A DNA stretch of 64,000 nucleotides from Actinoallomurus sp048498315 (GCA_048498315.1 JBEHYF010000002.1:46460-110459); one strand, 5' to 3'. Positions 7,430 to 16,565 are shown, counted from the stretch's first letter. Made by a program: numbers and translations. Notes: generated from the sequence alone by a model not told the origin.

Positions 7430-8758
7430 ATGAGCACGACCAGCCGCGCCTATGACATCTGGCTCCGCAAGCCGGAGGAGGCCCAGCAGATCCTCGAGTC
7501 GAAGCTGGCCGATCTCGACGGTGACGGGCTGTCCCTGCTGTCGTGGCTCGTCCTGACGAACGAGCGCGACGACAAGAAGGCCGAGCGGATCGGCCGCCAG
7601 GCCATGGCGGCCGGCGCCGACACGCGGTTCGCCACGGCGGCGCTGGCCGAGGTCTGCAAGTGGCGCGGCGATTACGACCAGGCCGCCCAGATCGTCCGGC
7701 AGGCGCGCGAGAAGTACCCGACCATCCCGTGGTACGCGTTGACGCTGGCCGACATCCTGAAGGACGGCGGGCGCATCGACGAGGCCGAGTCGCTGCTGGA
7801 GTCGGTGGTGAACGACTCGCAGCTTCGGCGGCACGCGCTCAAGCGGCTGTCGAAGTGGGCGGTGGACCGCGGTGACAAGGTGCGCGGCCTGAAGTACCAG
7901 ACCGAGCTGATCGCGCTCGCCCCCGACTACCTGGTCTACGCGTCGGACTACACGCTGCTGGCCTCGCTGCGCCTCGACGCCGGCGACCCCGCGGGCGCCC
8001 GCGAGATCCTGGAGCGCGGCGCGTCCATCTACCCGCGCAACGCCCAGATCCGGCAGATGCTGCAGCAGCACTTCGGCGTGACGCCGCCGGCGAAGGCGCC
8101 GAACATCCCGCCGGTCGACGAGAACGCCGTCGGCGCGCGGCGCATCCCGATCAAGACCAAGATGATCACGCTGCGCACGGGCATTCTCCCGGTCATCCAG
8201 GAGGCGACCCAGGGCATGTTGCGGCCCGACGACATCCTGGCGCTGTCGGAGAGCCCCGCGTCGGCCGGGCAGGGCCGCATGATCCCGCTGGAGCTCATCA
8301 CGCCGGAGGCCATCGCCAAGCAGCTCAGCAAGTTCGTCGGGAAGATCGGCCCGCTGCACAGCCCGGCCGGCATGCAGGGCGCCATCCTCGAGGCCGGTCG
8401 CGCCAAGGTGCTGCTCGGCGCGGCGGCGGGCGCGGCCGGCAAGCTGATGGGCAAGCGCGGCTGGTTCTACCGCGTGGCCGGCCCCGGCGCGGCGATGATC
8501 GACGACGTCGCGGCGGCGCTGCCGCCGCACGACCACCACCTGCTGTTCGGCCCCGGCCGTCCCGACAAGCTGTCGGAGGACCTGTCGGCGGCGCTCGGCT
8601 GCCACGTCTGCGTCGTCGACGCGAACCACCTGACCGGCGCGTGGGTCGTCGGCGCCTCCAAGGGCGTCGACCGCAAGTGGGTGGAGAAGGTCCTGTCCGA
8701 CAACCCGGCCGGCAACGAGGACGAGCAGACCCCGATCGTGCTGATCCGCAAGATCTGA
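7430..8758 (+). CDS. TPR-repeat protein fused to a coenzyme F420-0 ligase-like (CofE-like) domain
   Basis: 442 residues from ATG 7430. Residues 1 to about 215 are helical repeats of TPR type (for example DYDQAAQIVRQAREKYPTIP, then KDGGRIDEAESLLESVV). After a short linker, residues about 235-442 resemble the F420-0:L-glutamate ligase family: IPIKTKMITLRTG, LALSESPASAGQGR, then VCVVDANHLTGAWVVGAS and PAGNEDEQTPIVLIR at the end. The match to the CofE family is recognition of motifs, not a search result. True CofE adds glutamate to F420-0; whether this one is catalytic is unknown. The TPR half suggests docking to a partner. It is monocistronic here, and no F420 genes are nearby. Confidence 0.65.
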   Translation: MSTTSRAYDIWLRKPEEAQQILESKLADLDGDGLSLLSWLVLTNERDDKKAERIGRQAMAAGADTRFATAALAEVCKWRGDYDQAAQIVRQAREKYPTIPWYALTLADILKDGGRIDEAESLLESVVNDSQLRRHALKRLSKWAVDRGDKVRGLKYQTELIALAPDYLVYASDYTLLASLRLDAGDPAGAREILERGASIYPRNAQIRQMLQQHFGVTPPAKAPNIPPVDENAVGARRIPIKTKMITLRTGILPVIQEATQGMLRPDDILALSESPASAGQGRMIPLELITPEAIAKQLSKFVGKIGPLHSPAGMQGAILEAGRAKVLLGAAAGAAGKLMGKRGWFYRVAGPGAAMIDDVAAALPPHDHHLLFGPGRPDKLSEDLSAALGCHVCVVDANHLTGAWVVGASKGVDRKWVEKVLSDNPAGNEDEQTPIVLIRKI

Positions 8759-8778
8759 CGGCCGCATCCGTCACCTCG

Positions 8779-8813
8779 GCGCGCCGGCGCGGGCGTCACC
8801 GCCCGCCGGCGCG
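8779..8813 (+). terminator. Imperfect hairpin after the TPR/CofE-like gene
   Basis: GC-rich inverted repeat around GCGCCGGCGCGGGCG and CGCCCGCCGGCGCG with a two-base bulge, about 20 bases after the stop. Confidence 0.45.
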
Positions 8814-8991
8814 TTCGCGCGTGATGCAGATGGCGCTTCCGGGCGTACGCGAGGTATCGTCATGTCCGGCGGTTTCCGGCCGCCTCCGGGTCCGCGGGCA
8901 GAGCTGCAAGCTCACCGGTTTTCACGGCAGACCCACGGCATGTCTTTCCAGCCCGGCGTCGCGGACCCGCGGGCGCGAAGGAAGGACTGCC

Positions 8992-9750
8992 TTGTCCGAG
9001 TTCTCGCGCGCACTCCCCGACCGGCCGAATCTCCGGTACCTGAAGCTGGAGGCGAAGCGTCGCCTCGCCGAAGGGGAGTTCGACACTCCACGAGGCCCAG
9101 CTCGCCATCGCCCGGGAACACGGGCTGCCGAGCTGGACCGCGCTCAAACAGCTCGTCGGCCCCGGGGACGACCTGGGAAACCCCGCTCTGACGCAGGTCA
9201 GGTGGGTCGTCTCCCGGTTCCGGGAGGCGGGCGGCCCGGCATGGACGGCGCCGGACGACGACGAGCTGCGCGAGCACTTCACCGAACACTTCCTGAACGT
9301 GCTCCCGCCGGAGACGGTGATCAGCACGCTCACCGGCGTGGCGGCACTCCTGAGCGAGGAACTCCTCGTCACGACCGCAGGGCCCTCGTTCGCGCGCGCG
9401 GATCGGCGACCTGCGGATCGAGGCGGCCGCCGAGCCCGACCCGCCGCATCGCCTGACCGGGCTGCGCATGTACCCCGCGGGCGATCGGGTCACCGACGCG
9501 CGCGTCGCGGAGCCGCCCACGCGCAGCTCGGGTCCGGCTCCCGCGAAGGCGGTCCGGGTCGCGGAGGAGGCCTTCGCCGAGTCCGGCCTGGTAGGCCTCC
9601 TGGCGGCGGGAGGGTCCGCCGGCGACCGCGGCCATTCGATGTGGGCCGTGGCCCGAGGCTGGGCGGACCTGGACCAGGGCGAGCCGTTGCGGCCCGACCA
9701 CCGGTTCCCGGCGTACGCGATCACCAAGCCGGTCACGGCGACCGCCGTGC
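8992..9750 (+). pseudogene. Frameshifted, truncated serine hydrolase (beta-lactamase-fold) pseudogene
   Basis: Similarity runs through all three forward frames. It starts at TTG 8992 (LSEFSRALPDRPNLRYLKLE), shifts near 9083-9086 into EAQLAIAREHGLPSWTALKQ, and shifts again near 9400 into RIGDLRIEAAAEPDPP and later MWAVARGWADLDQGEPLRPD. The pieces in order match the layout of actinomycete serine hydrolases: an N-terminal helical segment, a SnoaL-like or steroid-isomerase-like middle part, then the start of a class C beta-lactamase domain. The expected nucleophile motif SxxK reads AITK, so the catalytic Ser is lost, and the rest of the domain is missing. Two frameshifts, a lost Ser and truncation together make this a dead gene. 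Confidence 0.75.
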
Positions 9751-9753
9751 ATC

Positions 9754-9787
9754 GTGAGGTGCCGGATCGCGCGAGCCGGCACCTCAC
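9754..9787 (+). terminator. Perfect 12-bp hairpin at the end of the serine hydrolase remnant
   Basis: Arms 9754-9765 (GTGAGGTGCCGG) and 9776-9787, with a 10-base loop. It sits exactly where similarity to the hydrolase stops and 100 bases before the methyltransferase start. Confidence 0.65.
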
Positions 9788-9887
9788 GCCCCGGCCCCGA
9801 TGCCCAGGCATGCGTGGTGGAGAACGGGAGCACGATCCGCCGGCAAAGGAGGCGACGCCCGCTTCGCTGATCACTACACTCGTCGCC

Positions 9888-10697
9888 ATGACGGGACCCG
9901 ACTATCTCGCGATCAACAGGGCGCTCTGGGACGAACGGGTCCCGATTCACCTGGCCAGCGAGTTCTATGATCTGGCCGGGTTCAAGTCCGGCGGTCACAC
10001 CCTGCGGGAGTTCGAACTGGCCGAGGTCGGGGACGTCACCGGGCGGCGGCTCGTCCACCTGCAGTGCCATTTCGGGCTCGACACGCTGTCGTGGGCGCGG
10101 CGCGGCGCGCACGTGACCGGACTGGACTTCTCCGAGAAGGCCGTCGAGGCCGCCCGCGCGGTGGCGGAAGAGGTCGGGCTGCCGGCCCGGTTCGTCACGG
10201 CCGACGTCTACGACGCGGTCACGGCCCTGGGCGAGACCTACGACATCGTCTACACGGGGCTGGGCGCGCTGTGCTGGCTGCCCGACATCGACCGCTGGGC
10301 GCGGACGGTCGCGGCGCTGCTTCGTCCCGGCGGGTTCGCCTACGTCGCGGAGTTCCACCCCTTCGCCGACGTGCTCGATGACGAGGAAGGCCGCACGGTC
10401 GCCTACGACTACTTCGCCGAGGGCCCGCAGGTCTGGGACGACAACGTGGGCAGCTACGCCGACCCGCAGACGCCCGTGGAGCACACCCGCTCGGTCGAGT
10501 TCAACCACGGGCTGGGACAGGTGATCACCGCCCTGACCACGGCGGGCCTGCGCCTCGACTTCCTGCACGAGCACGACTACACCCTCTGGCAACGGTTCGC
10601 CGCGTTGGACCGCCACGGCACCGCCTACCGCTTCCCCGAAGGCCGCCCCCGCGTGCCACTGATGTACTCACTCCGCGCCACCAGACGACTCGCCTGA
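9888..10697 (+). CDS. Class I SAM-dependent methyltransferase
   Basis: 269 residues from ATG 9888. The open frame extends upstream to 9468, but that part belongs to the third-frame remnant of the serine hydrolase pseudogene and the perfect hairpin lies inside it. Methyltransferase similarity begins at MTGPDYLAINRALWDE. Motif I is LVHLQCHFGLDTLSWARRGA, with motif II VTGLDFSEKAVEAAR, the acidic post-motif ADVYDA, then LRPGGFAYVAEFHPF. The methyl acceptor is unknown. The gene is isolated, with no co-transcribed partner. Confidence 0.85.
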   Translation: MTGPDYLAINRALWDERVPIHLASEFYDLAGFKSGGHTLREFELAEVGDVTGRRLVHLQCHFGLDTLSWARRGAHVTGLDFSEKAVEAARAVAEEVGLPARFVTADVYDAVTALGETYDIVYTGLGALCWLPDIDRWARTVAALLRPGGFAYVAEFHPFADVLDDEEGRTVAYDYFAEGPQVWDDNVGSYADPQTPVEHTRSVEFNHGLGQVITALTTAGLRLDFLHEHDYTLWQRFAALDRHGTAYRFPEGRPRVPLMYSLRATRRLA

Positions 10698-11015
10698 GCA
10701 GACCCGCCCTGCGGAACAGGAGGAGGGCTAGAGCGAGCAGCGGAGTGCAGGCGAGGTGAAGGGGTCAAGACCACGGATTGACGGCTGCGCCCGCCGATCG
10801 CCGATATCAAGCGACGCAGAGGCGATCCGATCGCCCTGCGGTCGCTGCGGTGAACGTTCATGACGAGGGCAGTTGCGTTGAGCTGGGCATGGCGAGGCGG
10901 CGGATCGGCAGATCCGGAGGCCGCACCGACATGCCCGGCCGGCGTGCCGACGCGGATGGACCCATCTCCGGGCGAGAGATCGATCGAGCGGCCACCAACG
11001 GTCGCGGGCGGCCGG
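10698..11015. other. Non-coding spacer
   Basis: About 320 bases upstream of the DUF1707 gene. I see no convincing gene; short frames here are extensions of the downstream reading frame. Confidence 0.4.
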
Positions 11016-11570
11016 ATGAGTGAGATGGTGCCCCTGCGGCCTGAGGGGCCGCCGTCATTGATTCGTGACGACGACCGCGACGCGGCCGTGCAGCGTGTCC
11101 AGGACGCCTACACCGACGGGCACATCTCGCACGAGGAGATGGATGAACGCCTCCACCAGGTGCTCACCGCCACGACGCGCCGCGAACTCGCGTCGGCTCT
11201 GGCGTCGCTCCCTGAGGGGGACACGGGGACCACGGCCACGATCGCCGTCGCCGGCGGGCGGATCCGGCGGCGCGGCGCGTGGCGGGTACCTCGGATCCTC
11301 AAGGTCGAGTCCGCGTTCGGACGGGTGCGGCTGGACCTGTCACGGGCGGTCATGGAATACCCGGTGGTCGACATCGAGCTGCGACTCGGTACCGGAAAGG
11401 CCAAGATCACGGTGCCGCGCGACGCGGTCGTCGAGTTCGAGGGTCTGCGCACCGGGTGGAAGGACACGCGCTACAAGCCCCGGCGGCGTTCCCGTCCCGG
11501 CGGGCCGAAGATCCGGATCTCCGGGGCCATGGAGTTCGGGCGGTTGAAGATCCGCCACGCGCGGCGTTGA
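11016..11570 (+). CDS. DUF1707 (SHOCT-like) domain protein
   Basis: 184 residues from ATG 11016. Residues 14-66 match DUF1707: LIRDDDRDAAVQRVQDAYTD, HISHEEMDERLHQVLTAT, then RRELASALASLPEGD. The C-terminal half is beta-rich (KVESAFGRVRLDLSRAVMEY, IELRLGTGKAKITVPRDAVV) and resembles cell-wall-active LiaF-like repeats that often follow DUF1707. There is no signal peptide and no membrane segment, so it is probably cytosolic. Function in this family is not settled; a role in envelope or developmental signalling is often suggested. The ATG could be preceded by other in-frame starts, but family similarity begins here. Confidence 0.75.
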   Translation: MSEMVPLRPEGPPSLIRDDDRDAAVQRVQDAYTDGHISHEEMDERLHQVLTATTRRELASALASLPEGDTGTTATIAVAGGRIRRRGAWRVPRILKVESAFGRVRLDLSRAVMEYPVVDIELRLGTGKAKITVPRDAVVEFEGLRTGWKDTRYKPRRRSRPGGPKIRISGAMEFGRLKIRHARR

Positions 11571-11772
11571 GACCCTCCCGGATCGACGGGGTCTCCGGGC
11601 GGGACCGGACGGCGAACCGCGCGAGGCTCGGCGCCGATGGCGCTTCGATCCGGCCACGGCTTCCGGTCGGGTGAGCACCGACTGCTTTCCGATACGGCGG
11701 GGTGCGGCCGGAGACCGTCCGGCGTAGGCCTGATGCGCCGGTGCCCAACAGGGCATCGCCGATGTCCACGCT

Positions 11773-12897
11773 CTAGCGGTGGGCGGCGGTGATGGCCTCG
11801 CGGGCGGCCTTGGCGACGTGCTCCATGTGCCAGGGCGTCAGGCCCTGGTGCACCGGCAGCGCCAGCATCTGGTGCCGCAGCGGCTCCAGCTCGGCGAAGC
11901 GCTTGCGGTCGAGGAGCGGGTGCGGCACCGGCCAGATCTCGATGGAGCGCACGCCGCGCCTCTGCAGCTCGGCGATGGTGCGGTCGCGTTCGGGGACGCG
12001 GACGGGGTAGTACAGCGGCGCGACCCCGTCGGGCAGCGTGCGGAAGCGGTCGGGGCAGACCTCCGGCAGCGCGTCGAGCAGCACCTGGTAGTTGCGGCGC
12101 CGGTGCTCGCGGATCTTCTCGCCGTCGGCGCCGTGCACCGCCCACTCGGTCATGCGGGAGCACTTGGAGGCGGCCACCTCCAGGTCGGCGACCTGCAGGT
12201 TCCACTCGCCGATGACGGTCTCGGTGAGCGTGCCCTCCACGACCGCCTGCTCGGCCTTGCTGACCTTGCGGAACACCTTCGTGGCGGGGGCGCGCAGCAC
12301 GCCGGCCCGCGACTGGGCGGCCCAGCCCATGCCCTGGGAGGCGAACGAGCGGGCCATGCGCTTCCACGGCGGACGCCCCTCGGCGTCGATGTGGCCGCCG
12401 CGGATGAGCACCGCGCCGCCGTCGGGCACGCCGAGCGACTTGCGCGGGCAGAAGATCGCCGCGTGGCCGCGCGAGCCGATCGCCACACCGCCGTCGTAGG
12501 AGAACAGCGCGTGCGCGGCGTCTTCGATCACCAGCGTGTTCGGTGGCATCGGCGGCATCGGGAAGCCGTAGTAGGAGATCAGGTAGGTGGCGTCGCACTG
12601 GCCCGCCACCCGCATCAGGTCGTCGACGTCGACCCCGAGCGTCGGCAGCACCCGGTAGAAGACGACCTCGACGCCGGCCAGCCGGGCCGCCTCGACCTCC
12701 GAGCCGCAGTGGTAGGCGGGCATCGCCAGCCGCCGGCCCGGCCCGAGCCGCAGCGCCTTCAGCGCCAGCCAGATCGCGCCGCGCCCGAGGTGGGTCAGCG
12801 TGAGCCCGCCGGTATCGAACGGGAACCACTGGGACCGCCGCGGCACCAGCGTGGCCGGCTCCAGCGGGGGATAAACGCTCATCAACGGGTCGCTCAT
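11773..12897 (-). CDS. DegT/DnrJ/EryC1-like PLP-dependent aminotransferase-fold protein
   Basis: 374 residues. The fold is recognised from RRLAMPAYHCGSEVEAARLA, the PLP-pyridine aspartate in TLVIEDAAHALFSYDGG and the candidate Schiff-base lysine in AIFCPRKSLGVPDGGAVLI. Family members aminate keto-sugars or related carbonyl groups in sugar-nucleotide and secondary metabolism. No nucleotide-sugar, glycosyltransferase or capsule genes surround it, so the substrate is open. A GATC-rich leader separates it from the divergent M50-like gene. The start is the ATG at 12897; a second Met five codons in is possible. Confidence 0.8.
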   Translation of the reverse strand: MSDPLMSVYPPLEPATLVPRRSQWFPFDTGGLTLTHLGRGAIWLALKALRLGPGRRLAMPAYHCGSEVEAARLAGVEVVFYRVLPTLGVDVDDLMRVAGQCDATYLISYYGFPMPPMPPNTLVIEDAAHALFSYDGGVAIGSRGHAAIFCPRKSLGVPDGGAVLIRGGHIDAEGRPPWKRMARSFASQGMGWAAQSRAGVLRAPATKVFRKVSKAEQAVVEGTLTETVIGEWNLQVADLEVAASKCSRMTEWAVHGADGEKIREHRRRNYQVLLDALPEVCPDRFRTLPDGVAPLYYPVRVPERDRTIAELQRRGVRSIEIWPVPHPLLDRKRFAELEPLRHQMLALPVHQGLTPWHMEHVAKAAREAITAAHR

Positions 12898-13015
12898 AGC
12901 CCCACCACCCTACTGGTCGCCGTGCGCCAAGACAGGGGTTCGCCGGGCCGGTGGAAACCTCCGCCCGCGACGGGGCGTCGTACCGAGCGTCGGACGAACG
13001 CGGAGGTGGTGGTGC

Positions 13016-13753
13016 ATGATCGCGGCGACGATCGGCGGCGTATGGCACGAGGTCGTCGGCACGCAGCCGCATCCGCCGTGGTGGCTGGTGGCCGTCACCG
13101 GCGTGGCCGCCCTCGCGGCGGTGTCGGTCGACTCGGCCTGGCATCTGACCCGGAACGTCGTGACGATCGCGCACGAGGCCGGGCACGCGTTCGCGGCGCT
13201 GGTCACGGGCCGGCGGCTACAGGGCATCCGGCTGCACTCCGACACCTCGGGCGTGACGGTGTCGCGCGGCAAGCCGTACGGCGCGGGCATGGTCGTCACC
13301 GCCTCGGCCGGCTACGTCACGCCGTCGCTGCTCGGCCTGGGCGGGGCGGCGCTGCTGGCCGGCGGGCACATCACGGCGTTGCTGTGGACGGCCGTCGCCG
13401 TGCTCGCCGCCGTGCTCATCATGGTGCGCAACGTCTACGGCGTGGTGTCGGTGGTCGTCACCGGTGGCGTCGTGCTCGCCGTGTCCTGGCTGGGGTCGGC
13501 GATGGTGCAGGCGGCGTTCGCGTACGCCCTCACGTGGTTCCTGCTGCTGGCGGGGGCGCGGCCCGTGGTGGAGCTGCAGCGCAAGCGCTCCCGGGGCCGC
13601 GCCCCCGACTCCGACGCCGACCAGCTCGCGCGGCTGACCGGGATGCCGGGCCTGGTGTGGGTCTTCTGCTTCGCCTTGGTGGCGGTGGCGGCGCTGGTGG
13701 CCGGCGGGGCGTGGCTGCTGCCGGGCACCGTGCCGCACCTACCCCGTTGGTGA
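13016..13753 (+). CDS. M50B-like membrane metalloprotease
   Basis: 245 residues from ATG 13016. The zinc motif HExxH is visible as HEAGH at residues 53-57, within TIAHEAGHAFAALVTGRRL. Four or five hydrophobic segments follow (for example ALLWTAVAVLAAVLIMV and VVVTGGVVLAVSWLG), and the last residues form another helix. This agrees with the M50B (YugP/SpoIVFB-related) group of actinobacterial membrane proteins often annotated as M50 family peptidase. A third zinc ligand is not obvious. It overlaps the convergent lipoprotein gene by 15 bases at the 3' end. Confidence 0.8.
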   Translation: MIAATIGGVWHEVVGTQPHPPWWLVAVTGVAALAAVSVDSAWHLTRNVVTIAHEAGHAFAALVTGRRLQGIRLHSDTSGVTVSRGKPYGAGMVVTASAGYVTPSLLGLGGAALLAGGHITALLWTAVAVLAAVLIMVRNVYGVVSVVVTGGVVLAVSWLGSAMVQAAFAYALTWFLLLAGARPVVELQRKRSRGRAPDSDADQLARLTGMPGLVWVFCFALVAVAALVAGGAWLLPGTVPHLPRW

Positions 13754-14467
13754 GGTGGTCGGCGCCATCGAGCCCGACGGCGCCATCGAGCCCGACGGCG
13801 CCGGGGAGCCCGACGGCGCCGGGGAGCCCGACGGGGCCGGGGAGCCGGACGGCGCGCCTGCACCCATCGCCTCGCCGGTGTCCGCGCCGACGACGTACCA
13901 CTTGCCGCCGAACGAGGACATGCCCTGCCCCTTCATCTCGCCGGGGCTCTTGTCACCGGCGTAGTAGTACAGCGGATGGCCGTGGTAGGTGACCTGGGTC
14001 TTGCCGTCGGGCCAGGTCACGGTGCTCAGCCATGCGGACTTGACGCCGGTGCCCGCCACGGGCTTGCCCTCGGTGAGGAACGGCGGCCACTCCTTCAGGC
14101 AGGCGTCGGCGCAGGTCGGCCTGCCGTGCGTGTCCTTCTCGAACAGGTACACCGTGCGGCCCTTGCCGTCGACGAGGATCATGCCCATGCTCGTCTTCTT
14201 GGCGTCGACCGTGGCCGGGCCGACCGGTGCCGCCGACGTCGATTCCGACGGCGAGACGGACGGGGACTCCGACGGCCCGGCGGAGGCCGTCGCCGACGCC
14301 GTAACGGACGGCACGCCTCCCGGCGGCGACATCGGCGGTGCACTGGTCGGCTGCCGGTACGGTCCGCCGCCGCCCTGCGATTGCGGTGTGGCCTTGCCAC
14401 CCTCTCCACAGCCCGCGCCCACAAGGGCGAGGGCCAGCAGTCCGGTGGCGATGACTCCGTTGCGCAT
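13739..14467 (-). CDS. Lipoprotein with secreted repeat (Y-x4-D) domain and GSPAPS tail
   Basis: 242 residues from ATG 14467. The N-terminus is a lipoprotein signal ending in LVGAGC (Cys about 20). A Ser/Pro/Thr-rich spacer (residues 30-85) leads to two units of the secreted-repeat family (COG4315): KTSMGMILVDGKGRTVYLFE with the Y-x4-D element, CADACLKEWPP, and a second unit around TYHGHPLYYYAGDKSPGEMK. The C-terminal 40 residues are tandem GSPAPS/GSMAPS repeats. Anchored on the outer face of the membrane. The biochemical role of this family is not established; related proteins have been linked to redox or electron-transfer surfaces. Confidence 0.85.
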   Translation of the reverse strand: MRNGVIATGLLALALVGAGCGEGGKATPQSQGGGGPYRQPTSAPPMSPPGGVPSVTASATASAGPSESPSVSPSESTSAAPVGPATVDAKKTSMGMILVDGKGRTVYLFEKDTHGRPTCADACLKEWPPFLTEGKPVAGTGVKSAWLSTVTWPDGKTQVTYHGHPLYYYAGDKSPGEMKGQGMSSFGGKWYVVGADTGEAMGAGAPSGSPAPSGSPAPSGSPAPSGSMAPSGSMAPTTSPTG

Positions 14468-14869
14468 TGTCCGTTCCTTTCCCCCGTTGGCCTAGGAGGG
14501 CGCGTACGGCCGCACGACATGGTTCGCGTCACGCCCCGTGTCCGGCGCGGGCCTGAAACGTCCCGGAAGGGCCGAAGCGCCCCAGTACCCGCAAAATCGG
14601 TTACCCGCCCCCACAGCCCCCGAAGTGGAGCCGGTTCGTTTCTTTAACCGCCTAAGCCGACCTTTGACCGCGCCTGCCCGCAGAAGGGACGACGCTGACG
14701 TTCAAGAGGCCACGGGGGGCACCACGCGGCCCGGCCGACCAGTGGCGCGGCCCGGCCCGGCCGCGGCGCGCCGCAGCCGGGCCCCATGGCCACGCTGGGT
14801 GGCCACGCCAGGTGGCCGTGCTGGGTGGCCGTGCTGCGGCTGGGCGGCGGCGCAGCCGCGCCGAGGATG
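14468..14869. other. Non-coding spacer containing 13-bp tandem repeats
   Basis: About 400 bases without a supported gene. The left part should hold the promoter of the lipoprotein gene. Near the right end are four tandem copies of a 13-bp unit (see 14787-14838). Confidence 0.5.
14787..14838. repeat. Four tandem 13-bp units
   Basis: Units start at 14787, 14800, 14813 and 14826 and follow TGGCCACGCTGGG, TGGCCACGCCAGG, TGGCCGTGCTGGG and TGGCCGTGCTGCG. They lie just downstream of the gene that ends at 14870. Confidence 0.8.
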
Positions 14870-15910
14870 TCAGGAGTACAGCTCGGTCACGCCGCGCCGG
14901 AGGAACTCCAGCGCCGTCGCGCGCTGGTCGTCGGCCCTGAGCAGCACCCCGTAGGTCAGTGACGCCCCGCCGAAGGCGTCGTCGTTCCAGAACCCGCCCG
15001 TCTTGCGCCGCCACGGGGCGACGTACAGGTACGGCTCGTGGTGATCGTCGTCGCCCGGCGACGCGCCGAACGCGGCACGCCGGCCCGCGGCCTCCTCTCC
15101 CACCTCGAACGCGGCGTCGAAGTGCTCCGGCCACAGACGCACCCGCCCCGGCGCGAGCCGCCGCGTCTCGAACCGCAACTGCTCCAGCACCGACCAGGCG
15201 AAGCCGTACCAGGCGCCGAGTGCCTCGGCCGCCGGCGGGCTCACCACCAGCGACAGCGCCGGATCGGCAGGGATACGGGCCGCGTACACCTCCGGCGGCA
15301 TGCCCGGCGGAACGCCCGCGAGCGCCGCCGCCTCGCCGAGCGTGCGCGGCGCGTGCGGCACGCCGTCGACCACCAGCCGCCCGGCCTCCACCCGCACCTG
15401 CCGGTCGGCGCCGAAGAACGGGGTGCCGAAGCCCATCCGGGTGAACCGCAGGTCGATCTGCCCGTTGACGGCGTACCGGGCCGGCGCGAGCACGTGCTCG
15501 GCGAGGGCGTGCAGGCAGCGGCGGGTCCGGGCGAAGTCGCGGGGCGGCGGTGCCAGGCGGCGCCAGGCACCGAGCCAGCGGTCGGCACAGAACCCGGCCA
15601 GCTCCGGGCGCTCGCGGCACAGGTCGTCCCAGCTGCGCCCGAGCCCGGTGACCGGCGTGACGAGCTTGGCCCCGTACGGCCCGGCCAGCGGGTCGTCGGC
15701 GTACCAGGGGGGCCTGATCACGGCGGGCGGCGAGGGCTCCAGCACCCGTACGTCGTACTCGCCGCCGAGCAGCTCCCACGCCTCACGCCGCGGGTTGCCG
15801 GCCCCGTCCGCGCCCGCCGCGGGCGCGACGCGCGGGGCGCGGCCCCGGACGCGACCCGGGGGGCGCCGTCGTTCCGTGACCACGCGTCCAGTGGACCACG
15901 TATCGATCAT
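14870..15910 (-). CDS. Conserved hypothetical protein
   Basis: 346 residues from ATG 15910, which has GAGG eight bases upstream; a longer form from 15940 is possible but lacks such a site. I do not recognise the family. It is soluble, with no signal or membrane segment. It is Trp/Tyr/Arg-rich, with notable runs WDDLCRERPELAGFCADRWL, INQ-like RYAVNGQIDLRFTRMGFGTP and EPYLYVAPWRRKTGGFWNDD near the C-terminus. Composition and codon use look like a genuine GC-rich gene, and the middle and end read like an enzyme or binding protein. Nothing in the neighbourhood hints at its role. Confidence 0.65.
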   Translation of the reverse strand: MIDTWSTGRVVTERRRPPGRVRGRAPRVAPAAGADGAGNPRREAWELLGGEYDVRVLEPSPPAVIRPPWYADDPLAGPYGAKLVTPVTGLGRSWDDLCRERPELAGFCADRWLGAWRRLAPPPRDFARTRRCLHALAEHVLAPARYAVNGQIDLRFTRMGFGTPFFGADRQVRVEAGRLVVDGVPHAPRTLGEAAALAGVPPGMPPEVYAARIPADPALSLVVSPPAAEALGAWYGFAWSVLEQLRFETRRLAPGRVRLWPEHFDAAFEVGEEAAGRRAAFGASPGDDDHHEPYLYVAPWRRKTGGFWNDDAFGGASLTYGVLLRADDQRATALEFLRRGVTELYS

Positions 15911-16134
15911 CGGGAAAACCTCGCGGCGTGATGCGGCCATCGCGGCCGTCGCGTCCGCGCGGGCCGGCCGCCCGGATGGCCGGATGCCGGGCAGCCGGCG
16001 TGGAACCGCGGTGCGGTGGTATGGAAGGCCCGGACGCCCAGACCCGGTGGGCCGCCGGCCGGGCGCTCAGGCCCACGAGGTCCGGCGACCCCGTACGCCG
16101 ATCCCGGCAGCGGGGCGGCGGCCGGACCTTCGGA

Positions 16135-16555
16135 TCAGTAGGCGCAGATGGCGTAGACGCTGACTCCGATGGAGTTGTAGCGGTTCTGCCGGCCGAGGGC
16201 GATCCAGCCGCGGCCGCCGGTGGTCGGGAAGCCGCCGACGAGGATCGCGTCGTTTCCCTGCGCCTCGCCGCCACCGGTGACATGCTTTCCGGCGGGGCAG
16301 TAGACATGGCGGCGGGTGAAAGTTGCCGACGTTCGCGTTCGGGAGCACGCCGATCTGGTAGCCGGTGAGGTGGACGTGCGCGGCGTGCGCCGCGGACACG
16401 GTCCGGTCCGCGTGGGCGGCCAGGCCCGTGCCCTGATGCAGATCTCCGTTTCGGATAGGAATGACCCTCACCCTTTCCTCGGCATTCGGCCGTGTTTCCG
16501 GGCTCGGTTCCGTCTCTACCCGAGCATTACCGAGATCACACAGAGTAATTGTCAT
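16135..16555 (-). pseudogene. Frameshifted small secreted-type protein (CPAGK/GGG family)
   Basis: The upstream half reads in one frame to LTGYQIGVLPNANVGNF, and the downstream half reads in another: HVYCPAGKHVTGGG, then NDAILVGGFPTTGGRGW and a stop after SVYAICAY (stop at 16135-16137). Joined, they make the usual order of small exported actinomycete proteins with a YCPAGKxVxGGG core. A single-base indel at about 16312-16320 separates the halves. The N-terminus is uncertain because no clear signal peptide is seen in the first frame. It is either a recent pseudogene or an assembly error. Confidence 0.6.
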
Positions 16556-16565
16556 TGACCTATCG

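Noticed and set aside
9468..9887. Methyltransferase starting at 9468
   Set aside because: This part is a pseudogene remnant of a serine hydrolase with a perfect hairpin inside.
13755..13964. Plus-strand frame with PDGAGEPDGA repeats
   Set aside because: It is the reverse of the GSPAPS-repeat tail of the lipoprotein gene.
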